Assembly (NCBI GenBank): GCA_905193085.1
Contig: CAJJNI010000016.1
Span: forward strand, 1 to 20,282
DNA length: 20,282 nucleotides
Source: an uncultured Lachnospiraceae bacterium
GTDB lineage: Bacteria; Bacillota; Clostridia; Lachnospirales; Lachnospiraceae
Direction: 5' to 3'
The translations under genes and the position numbers were made by a program. Each line of letters begins with the position of its first letter. The stretch's first letter is position 1. The notes beneath the pieces are model-generated. The model did not search any database, was not told the DNA's origin, and saw only the letters and a program-made list of their open reading frames with translations. Shown in pieces: positions 14,549-20,282 of this stretch.

Positions 14549-15916
14549 ATGCAATTAGACAACATTTCAGAAATTACTCCGGAGATTCTTTCCCTGGCCA
14601 AAAAATGTGAACAGGTAAATCAGATAGATTCTGAACTTTACACAAAATATGAAGTCAAAAGGGGGCTTCGTGATTTAAATGGTAAAGGTGTTCTTACAGG
14701 TCTTACTGATATTTCAGAAATTTGTTCCTACAAAGAAATTGATGGTAAATCAGTTCCATGCGAAGGTAAATTATTTTACCGTGGCGTAGATATTGAAGAC
14801 ATTGTAAATGGATTTGTCACAGAGAAAAGATTCGGGTTTGAAGAAACGACATATCTTCTTTTATTTGGAAAACTACCAAATAAAAAAGAACTGGCAGAAT
14901 TTTGTGATATTCTCTCATGTTACAGAATGTCACTTCCTACAAGCTTTGTGCGAGACATAATTATGAAAGCTCCAAGCCGTGATATGATGAATACACTTGC
15001 AAGAAGCGTATTAACACTTTATTCATATGATGACCGGGCAGATGATGTATCAATTCCCAATGTACTAAGACAGTGCATTCAGTTAATCAGTCTTTTTCCA
15101 TTACTTTCCGTATATGGATATCAGGCTTACAGCCATTATCATGATGGCAACAGTTTATTCATTCATTCACCACAACCTGAATTATCAACTGCAGAAAACC
15201 TTTTAAGAATTTTGCGCCCTGATATGAAATACACAGAATTAGAAGCCCGCATCTTAGATTTGGCACTTGTTATACATGCTGAACATGGTGGCGGTAACAA
15301 CTCTACTTTTACTACTCATGTAGTAACAAGTTCAGGAACTGACACATATTCAGCCGTTGCATCTTCTCTTGGTTCATTAAAAGGACCAAAACATGGCGGT
15401 GCAAATATCAAAGTTGTTAAAATGTTTGAAGATATGGAAAATACAATTAAAGACTGGTCAGATGAAGACGAAGTAGCTGATTATCTTTCAAAACTATTGA
15501 ATAAAGAAGCTTTCGACCATGCCGGACTTATTTATGGTATGGGGCATGCGGTTTATTCTCTTTCTGACCCACGAGCTAAAGTATTTAAAGGATTCGTTGA
15601 GAAGCTTGCTGTTGAAAAACATCGTGAAGATGAATTTGAACTGTATTCTCTTGTTGAGAAACTTGCTCCTCAGATAATTGCAAAAGAGCGTAAGATTTAT
15701 AAAGGTGTGAGTGCAAATGTAGACTTCTACAGCGGTTTTGTTTACAGAATGCTTGACCTTCCGCAGGAGCTCTACACCCCTATTTTTGCAATAGCAAGAA
15801 TATCAGGCTGGAGTGCACACCGCATTGAAGAACTCACAAATAAGGGCAAAATAATCCGTCCTGCTTATAAGAGCATCAGCACAAGAAAGCCTTATGTGCC
15901 ACTTAACAAACGATAA
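14549..15916 (+). CDS. gltA: citrate synthase
   Basis: It condenses acetyl-CoA with oxaloacetate; in an anaerobe this probably feeds a partial TCA branch towards 2-oxoglutarate and glutamate. The 455-residue protein is full length. The catalytic set is visible: His246 in HAEHGGGN, His333 in GMGHAVYSLSDPRA and Asp392 in NVDFYSG. GPKHGGAN (280-287) and Arg342 contribute to substrate binding. GLTDIS (51-56) and LFYRGVDI (75-82) match the N-terminal family pattern. An AGAGGGAAG site lies before the ATG. It stands alone: no aconitase or isocitrate dehydrogenase gene is adjacent, and it is bounded by its own promoter and terminator. The GGG insertion after His246 fits the citrate synthases common in gut Clostridia. 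A methylcitrate activity cannot be excluded. Confidence 0.93.
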   Translation: MQLDNISEITPEILSLAKKCEQVNQIDSELYTKYEVKRGLRDLNGKGVLTGLTDISEICSYKEIDGKSVPCEGKLFYRGVDIEDIVNGFVTEKRFGFEETTYLLLFGKLPNKKELAEFCDILSCYRMSLPTSFVRDIIMKAPSRDMMNTLARSVLTLYSYDDRADDVSIPNVLRQCIQLISLFPLLSVYGYQAYSHYHDGNSLFIHSPQPELSTAENLLRILRPDMKYTELEARILDLALVIHAEHGGGNNSTFTTHVVTSSGTDTYSAVASSLGSLKGPKHGGANIKVVKMFEDMENTIKDWSDEDEVADYLSKLLNKEAFDHAGLIYGMGHAVYSLSDPRAKVFKGFVEKLAVEKHREDEFELYSLVEKLAPQIIAKERKIYKGVSANVDFYSGFVYRMLDLPQELYTPIFAIARISGWSAHRIEELTNKGKIIRPAYKSISTRKPYVPLNKR

Positions 15917-15934
15917 TTTTATTATAAACACACT

Positions 15935-15977
15935 AAAGGAGAAAACCCCTGATTTTGGCAGGAATTTTCTCCTTTTT
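15935..15977 (+). terminator. terminator after citrate synthase
   Basis: AAAGGAGAAAA (15935-15945) pairs with TTTTCTCCTTT (15965-15975), and the tract runs on in T to 15977. It begins 18 bases after the stop codon. Confidence 0.85.
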
Positions 15978-16047
15978 CATATTTTTTTAAATAATCTTTT
16001 AATTTTTTCTACCCACATATTTTATCTACACCAGATAATAATATTTA

Positions 16048-16157
16048 CTCTATCATTTTCATATGAGATAGCAACATTGCTCTATCATTTTCATAGGAAA
16101 TAACAACATCAGCTCTAACATTTTCACATGAGACAGCAACATTTACTTTATCATCTT
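16048..16157. repeat. array of ~32-bp repeats with palindromic core
   Basis: Units start at 16048, 16080, 16113 and 16146 (32, 33, 33 and a partial of 12 bases). Each begins CTCTATCATTTTCA or a one-base variant, continues into a (G)AGATAGCAACAT-like part, and has CTATC...GATAG arms, best preserved in the first unit around TCATATGA. The array fills the gap between the convergent citrate synthase and wall hydrolase genes. It has no CRISPR-like unique spacers. On the minus strand it lies directly downstream of the hydrolase gene, where no ordinary terminator is seen. Confidence 0.75.
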
Positions 16158-16163
16158 AAATAA

Positions 16164-17357
16164 TCAATAAAAAATCTGAGTTCCAATTATCTGTCCGTCT
16201 ATACCATCTATAACAGTTCTGAAAAACAGACAGTCCGGAACAACATTAGTTCCGTTTAAAACTTCATTTGCTGCCTGATAACACGAACTTGTTGCAAGTC
16301 CGTTTGCAAGGACAACTGCAAATCTTCCACTCATAACAGGTGTAAATTGTGATTTCTGATATAATACTCCAAGCAGGGTATCTGGAAAACCACTGCTGTA
16401 AATTCTGTTCATTATTACACTTCCAACTGCAAGTTGTCCCTGATAAGGTTCTGCCCCTGCTTCACAGTAGATTATTGCCGCCATTACATCTAAATCACTT
16501 GACCCGGAAGCATTTTCATATCCTGATTTCGAAGTCTCTATATTATAACTTCCAGATGAAGAACCCGAAAAAACACCGTTTTTTGATTTTTCTTTCAAAG
16601 CTTTTTCATAGGCAAGCTGAGCCTGAAGATTACTTACCGTAGACATTTTTTCTTCAAGTTCTTTTTCGTAAGCAAGCGCCGCTGCCTGAGCTTCTTCTAT
16701 ATTCTGCTGCTGTTTTGCAATTTCTTTTGATGTATCATTAACTAATGTCTGTATCTGAGCCTGTTTATCAGCCTTTTGTGAAAGAAGAGTTTCTATATAG
16801 GATTTATCATCTTCGAGAAGTTTTTTAGAAGCCTCTATCTTCTCTTTTGTTTCCTGATATGCAATAAGCTCTTTTCTGTCATATTCCGTTATCTTTGAAT
16901 AATAATCTGCCTTATTTAATATATCTGCAAAATTCTTTTCCTCAAGCATCATCTGCAGCATCGTTGTATCATTTCCAAGTTCATAAAGATATTTTATTCT
17001 CATCTTCATGCTTTCAAACTGCTCTTCTTCTACCTTTGAAGCCTCATCAAGTTCTATCTGGGTCTCATCTATTTCCTGCTGTTTTTCATCAAGCTCGCTT
17101 TCCAAATCGGTTACTTCATTACTTAATGTCTCCAATTTAGAATTGAGTGCTGCAAGACTTCCTTCAAGCTGAGCCTTTGAATCCTCAAGACTGTTTAAAG
17201 ATTCATTTGCTTCATCAAGTTTCTGCTGCTGCTCATCAGCTTCTTTTTTGGCATCTGATATTTTTTCCTCGGTTGTCTTTGCATATACCTGAAAAGAAAG
17301 CACAACAGCAGATATAACACATAACATAACTGTTAATATTCTTTTATTTCTTTTCAT
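16164..17357 (-). CDS. secreted coiled-coil wall hydrolase with SleB-type domain
   Basis: The 397-residue protein starts with a signal peptide (MKRNKR, hydrophobic to about 25, cleavage near VYA). A long Gln/Glu/Lys-rich coiled coil (about 28-260) resembles the regulatory coil of PcsB/CwlO-type hydrolases. A Ser/Gly-rich linker (261-288) leads to a SleB/CwlJ-type hydrolase_2 domain (289-397). Glu299 in YCEAGAEPYQGQ corresponds to the catalytic Glu of that lytic transglycosylase family, and QFTPV (337-341) is a second family block. SleB cleaves cortex in spores, but this layout suggests a growth-phase peptidoglycan enzyme, perhaps controlled by FtsEX; that is inferred. The ATG at 17357 is eight bases after GGAGG; nine extra upstream residues are unsupported. 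It is divergent from the AP2 gene. Confidence 0.88.
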   Translation of the reverse strand: MKRNKRILTVMLCVISAVVLSFQVYAKTTEEKISDAKKEADEQQQKLDEANESLNSLEDSKAQLEGSLAALNSKLETLSNEVTDLESELDEKQQEIDETQIELDEASKVEEEQFESMKMRIKYLYELGNDTTMLQMMLEEKNFADILNKADYYSKITEYDRKELIAYQETKEKIEASKKLLEDDKSYIETLLSQKADKQAQIQTLVNDTSKEIAKQQQNIEEAQAAALAYEKELEEKMSTVSNLQAQLAYEKALKEKSKNGVFSGSSSGSYNIETSKSGYENASGSSDLDVMAAIIYCEAGAEPYQGQLAVGSVIMNRIYSSGFPDTLLGVLYQKSQFTPVMSGRFAVVLANGLATSSCYQAANEVLNGTNVVPDCLFFRTVIDGIDGQIIGTQIFY

Positions 17358-17391
17358 TAAACCAACCTCCATGCATATTATCATTAAATTA

Positions 17392-17420
17392 TTGACATAT
17401 TTTTGAATTCCCCTTATGAT
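17392..17420 (+). promoter_or_regulatory. sigma-A promoter of the AP2-domain gene
   Basis: TTGACA (17392-17397) and TATGAT (17415-17420) are separated by 17 bases, a near-consensus promoter 33 bases before the ATG. The same 96-bp spacer carries the hydrolase start on the other strand, so the two genes could be controlled jointly. Confidence 0.75.
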
Positions 17421-17453
17421 ATTTGTATTAAATAAAAAAGGAATGAAACATCA

Positions 17454-18254
17454 ATGAAAAAGTCTTCACTCCCCGGCACATTCAAAGCCTCAACCAAAGA
17501 TGGCCGAATTTATTACCGTGCCACCATAACCAAAAACTCCAAACATATAAGCCTTGGAAGTTATGACACAGAACATAACGCTCATCTGGCATACATGTGT
17601 GCAAATGAACTTCTAAGCGAATCCTGCACATACAGTGTCGATGATTACAACACCGACAGCCCCCTGCTATTTGAAAAGTGGGTCTGTCTTATCAATTTCC
17701 GCGACAACGGAATTTACATAAAAAACCCGGTCTATTTAAAAAACGGATATTTCATCTACTACATTAACAAAGAGGAATATTATCTTTTTGACATAGATGA
17801 CCTTTTTTATTATTCAGAGCATAAAATAATGAAACGTGGAAATCATCTTTTTGTCGCTGATTATGGAATGCAGATCAATATTCTATCACGCTACGGAATC
17901 AAAAATTATGCCCGTCCCGGAATCGACTATGAATTTGTCAACCAGAATTCATATGATTTCAGGAAAGAAAATATCCGGCTCATCAATTGTTATATCGGCG
18001 TAAATATAGAAATTAAACAGCATCATACTAAATATGTTGCAAAACTTCATATAAGAAGCAACTATATTATAGGCAGATATGACAGTGATATTGAAGCTGC
18101 AATAGCATACAACAAAGCCGTCGATATTGTAAAGTCCAATGGTTGTACGAAAAATTTTCAAACTAATTATATCGAGCCGCTCCCTGCAAGTCAATATGCA
18201 GACATTTACCAAAAACTTAAAATTTCAGATACAATTTATAAACTAACATTTTAA
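17454..18254 (+). CDS. AP2-like DNA-binding protein with degenerate HNH core
   Basis: The 266-residue protein has three parts. The N-terminal part (about 8-54) and C-terminal part (about 181-240) each follow the bacterial AP2 pattern: aromatic/basic strands (YYRATITKN; KYVAKLHIR), then a LGSYDTEHNAHLAY or IGRYDSDIEAAIAY turn and helix. The middle (about 98-178) resembles the HNH_3 nuclease domain that often accompanies AP2. Its end aligns without gaps to the usual DHxNxN..DNRxENLR block, but the catalytic His is Phe161 and the Asn of DNR is Phe169, so nuclease activity is probably lost. A specific DNA-binding role is inferred. AAGGA stands ten bases before the ATG. It may be a domesticated homing endonuclease relative. 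Confidence 0.8.
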   Translation: MKKSSLPGTFKASTKDGRIYYRATITKNSKHISLGSYDTEHNAHLAYMCANELLSESCTYSVDDYNTDSPLLFEKWVCLINFRDNGIYIKNPVYLKNGYFIYYINKEEYYLFDIDDLFYYSEHKIMKRGNHLFVADYGMQINILSRYGIKNYARPGIDYEFVNQNSYDFRKENIRLINCYIGVNIEIKQHHTKYVAKLHIRSNYIIGRYDSDIEAAIAYNKAVDIVKSNGCTKNFQTNYIEPLPASQYADIYQKLKISDTIYKLTF

Positions 18255-18270
18255 ATATTGTACCGTTTTA

Positions 18271-18337
18271 AATTTATTACTGTCCGGATAGTAATGCTGT
18301 CTGTAATTTATTACTATTCCAATATTGATGCTGTCTG
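18271..18337. repeat. pair of 33-bp direct repeats with palindromic core
   Basis: Units at 18271-18303 and 18305-18337 share AATTTATTACT at one end and ATGCTGTCTG at the other (34-base period). In the first unit ATTACTGTCCGGATAGTAAT (18275-18294) is a 20-bp palindrome apart from one G-T pair. ATGCTGTC recurs at 18386-18393, inside the last codons of the aldo/keto reductase gene. The pair fills the spacer between the convergent AP2 and reductase genes; no ordinary terminator is seen there. Confidence 0.7.
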
Positions 18338-18375
18338 AAACTACGCTTCTTAATACTTATTATCGTTTATACTGT

Positions 18376-19218
18376 TTAAAAATTTATGCTGTCAGGATTG
18401 TGTCCTGAATTAGAACATATGTTTATATTATCGATTTTTATCATATCTTCTTCTGTAATTTTTTTATCAAACACATTTAAATTTTCTTTCATTCTGCCTT
18501 CGTTAAGAGTTTTTGGAATTGGAATTATTCCTTTCTGAATTTCCCACATAAGACAAATCTGAGCAACCGATTTATCATACTTATGTGCGATTTCTTTCAT
18601 TTCGTCTAATTCAAAAATTCCACCTCTTGCAAGCGGACTCCATGCCTGAATTAGTATATTGTTATTTTTACAATAATCTACCGTATCCTGCTGCATAAAA
18701 CTTACATGATACTCTATCTGGTTTACCATAGGCGTAATATCACAATTATCTAAAATACACTTTAGATGATGTGGCATAAAATTTGATACACCTATCGCCT
18801 TAGCTCTGCCACTTTCATATATTTTTTCCATAGCTTTCCATGTTTCAACAATATCTTCTTCCCAGACATCTTTTTTTGAAGCAGGAACAGGCCAGTGAAT
18901 CAGATACAAATCAAGATAATCTGTATCCAGCTTCTTTAAAGATTTCTCAAATGCACTAAGCGTATTGTCATATCCATGGTCATCATTCCATAATTTACTT
19001 GTAAGAAATACTTCTTCTCTTTTTTTGCCACTTAATGCTAAACCTTTCCCAACGCCTTCTTCATTTTTATAAAAACTTGCTGTATCAATCATATTATACC
19101 CGGAATTTAATGCCATTATTACCGCATCTTTTGCATTTTCATTATCTATAAGCCATGTTCCAAAGCCAATTGCGGGTATTTTCTTTCCATTATCCAGTAA
19201 ATAAAAATTATTATCCAT
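18376..19218 (-). CDS. aldo/keto reductase
   Basis: A cytosolic NADPH-dependent reductase of small carbonyl compounds; the physiological substrate cannot be told from sequence. The 280-residue protein is full length for the AKR5-like bacterial group. The catalytic tetrad is present: Asp45 and Tyr50 in DTASFYKNE, Lys75 in TSKLW and His108 in LIHWP. The barrel strands GFGTW (18-22), GVSNF and QIEYH are all recognisable, as is the C-terminal IPIPKT cofactor loop. AAGGAG lies about ten bases before the ATG. It is monocistronic, divergent from degV, and its last codons overlap a copy of the ATGCTGTC repeat motif. Confidence 0.93.
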   Translation of the reverse strand: MDNNFYLLDNGKKIPAIGFGTWLIDNENAKDAVIMALNSGYNMIDTASFYKNEEGVGKGLALSGKKREEVFLTSKLWNDDHGYDNTLSAFEKSLKKLDTDYLDLYLIHWPVPASKKDVWEEDIVETWKAMEKIYESGRAKAIGVSNFMPHHLKCILDNCDITPMVNQIEYHVSFMQQDTVDYCKNNNILIQAWSPLARGGIFELDEMKEIAHKYDKSVAQICLMWEIQKGIIPIPKTLNEGRMKENLNVFDKKITEEDMIKIDNINICSNSGHNPDSINF

Positions 19219-19290
19219 CTGTTATTTTCTCCTTCCTGACTTTACTTATATTTAAATTTTATTATTTTTAAAAACTTTATGAAATAGTTA

Positions 19291-19320
19291 TTGAAACTAC
19301 ATGTTGTTATATGTTATACT
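19291..19320 (+). promoter_or_regulatory. promoter of the degV-family gene
   Basis: TTGAAA (19291-19296) and TATACT (19315-19320) are 18 bases apart, and TG at 19312-19313 extends the -10. The leader to the ATG is about 80 bases. Confidence 0.6.
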
Positions 19321-19343
19321 CAATTTAGAATTATTAAAACTGT

Positions 19344-19374
19344 TATATGATTTATTATATAATTTTATCATATA
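19344..19374 (+). other. hairpin in the degV leader
   Basis: TATATGAT (19344-19351) pairs with ATCATATA (19367-19374) around a 15-base A/T loop. It lies between the promoter and the ribosome binding site. It could influence mRNA stability; it is A+T-rich and may be incidental. Confidence 0.3.
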
Positions 19375-19405
19375 TCCGTAATATTTTCAAATGAAAGGAC
19401 TTAAT

Positions 19406-20282
19406 ATGACATATCAAATTATTAGCGATGGTGCCTGCGATTTAACACCTGATTTTGCAAGCAGGCATAATGTAGAAATTGTACCATTTTATGTTTCTTT
19501 TGACAAAGAAAATTATTTTAAAGAGGGCAGCGAAATTGACCACGATTTATTTTACAAAAAAATGGATTCAGAACACGCAATACCTTCATCTTCACTTCCA
19601 TCAGTCAACGACTACTATGAAGTTTTCTTAAAATATGCCAAAGCAAATACTCCGGTAATCTGTATTTGTATTACAACTAAATTCAGTGGTTCTTATAACA
19701 GTGCATCTACAGCCAGAGATCAGATTACAGAAGATTATCCTGATGCTAAAATCACAGTTATCGACTCAACTCTTAATACTGTAACAGAAGGTTTATATGT
19801 GTATGAAGCAATTCGTATGAGAGATAACAATTTATCATATGAAGAGACTGTAGCTAACCTTGAACGAATTAAATCTACCGGCCGCATTTTCTTCACAGTC
19901 GGTTCTCTTGAATACTTAGTTAAAAATGGCCGTATCGGCAAAGTTGCTACAATTGCCGGAGACAAACTTGGACTCAAACCAATTATTATTATGGCTGACG
20001 GTGAAATAGGTCTTGGCGGAGTTACAAGAAACCGCGAAAAAACGAAAAAGGCTATCATTGAACAGGTAAAAAAATATTTTAAAACTAACAACCTTAGTTT
20101 TAATGATTATACATTTACAATCGGAACCGGTTATGATTATGATGAAGCTGCCAAATATAAGGAACAGTTTGAAGCTGCATTAGAAGTTAAATTTTCAGAT
20201 ATTGAAGCAGTTATCGGAACAACTGTCGGCTGTCATACAGGTCCACATCCAATCGGTATCGGTTTTATTCAGAAATATGATG
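19406..20282 (+). CDS. DegV family fatty-acid-binding protein, cut by window edge
   Basis: DegV proteins bind a fatty acid in a central pocket and, as FakB, can present it to the FakA kinase for phospholipid synthesis. The visible 292 codons are open to the window edge and cover nearly all of a typical 280-300 residue protein. Family features are the N-terminal IISDGACDLTP, TTKFSGSYNSA (head-group site), the IDSTLNTVTEG strand-turn, the GSLEYLVKNGRIGK segment and the C-terminal IGTTVGCHTGPHPIGIGF block. AAAGGA lies six bases before the ATG. It has its own promoter and is divergent from the aldo/keto reductase gene. No fakA homologue is in view, so the FakB role is an inference from the family. 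Confidence 0.93.
   Translation, partial: MTYQIISDGACDLTPDFASRHNVEIVPFYVSFDKENYFKEGSEIDHDLFYKKMDSEHAIPSSSLPSVNDYYEVFLKYAKANTPVICICITTKFSGSYNSASTARDQITEDYPDAKITVIDSTLNTVTEGLYVYEAIRMRDNNLSYEETVANLERIKSTGRIFFTVGSLEYLVKNGRIGKVATIAGDKLGLKPIIIMADGEIGLGGVTRNREKTKKAIIEQVKKYFKTNNLSFNDYTFTIGTGYDYDEAAKYKEQFEAALEVKFSDIEAVIGTTVGCHTGPHPIGIGFIQKYD

Noticed and set aside
15894..16103. 69-residue plus-strand frame after citrate synthase
   Set aside because: It runs through the terminator hairpin and into the repeat array; no ribosome binding site.
16048..16157. CRISPR array
   Set aside because: The whole 32-33-bp unit repeats with no unique spacers, and there are no cas genes in the window.
17358..17384. Longer start for the wall hydrolase
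   Set aside because: The nine extra residues overlap the GGAGG site and would place an acidic, non-basic stretch before the signal peptide.
1..20282. tRNA, rRNA or known riboswitch
   Set aside because: No cloverleaf with a GGTTCGAATC-like arm and no recognisable riboswitch core was found by eye on either strand; a covariance-model scan would settle this.

Overview
The window is a low-GC chromosomal segment that looks like a Clostridia genome of the Lachnospiraceae type, possibly close to Lachnospira or Eubacterium. Four things point that way: the Firmicutes gene order asp23-nusB-xseA-xseB-ispA-dxs-tlyA-nadK-argR-recN-spoIVB, strong GGAGG-type ribosome binding sites, an AP2-domain gene, and a PcsB-like coiled-coil hydrolase with a SleB-type domain. 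The species is inferred from gene content only.

Left part (1-1620): very A+T-rich DNA, visibly different from the rest. It holds a possible small transcript with a Cys-rich micro-ORF (273-365) ending at a perfect 23-bp hairpin. Next is a 254-residue protein made of four gapless helix-turn-helix repeats (551-1315) with its own strong terminator. A cluster of palindromes and a structured intergenic repeat (1369-1550) follows.

Centre (1622-14341, all minus strand): a WYL-domain regulator, then the housekeeping cluster. In transcription order from the right the cluster runs: a small exported protein, Asp23/Gls24 protein, NusB, exonuclease VII large and small subunits, farnesyl diphosphate synthase, Dxs (isoprenoid precursors), TlyA rRNA methyltransferase, a zinc-ribbon protein, NAD kinase, ArgR, RecN and SpoIVB. 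Most junctions are overlapping or only a few bases long, so much of the block is probably co-transcribed. An internal terminator lies between asp23 and nusB, and another follows spoIVB. The two sporulation loci that often flank this block in spore-formers are not here: spo0A after spoIVB, and spoIIIA genes before asp23. SpoIVB itself keeps an intact His-Asp-Ser triad.

Right part (14379-20282): a divergent promoter region drives a stand-alone citrate synthase (+). It is followed by a terminator and an array of ~32-bp palindrome-containing repeats. A secreted coiled-coil/SleB-type wall hydrolase (-) and an AP2 / degenerate-HNH / AP2 protein (+) are transcribed divergently from a 96-bp spacer. 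A second pair of 33-bp repeats lies between the AP2 gene and an aldo/keto reductase (-). A DegV-family lipid-binding protein (+) runs off the right edge.

The least explained elements are the four-repeat HTH protein, the AP2/dead-HNH protein bracketed by repeat-bearing convergent junctions, the Cys-rich micro-ORF, and a signal-peptide gene whose natural start seems to be a rare ATA or ATT codon.
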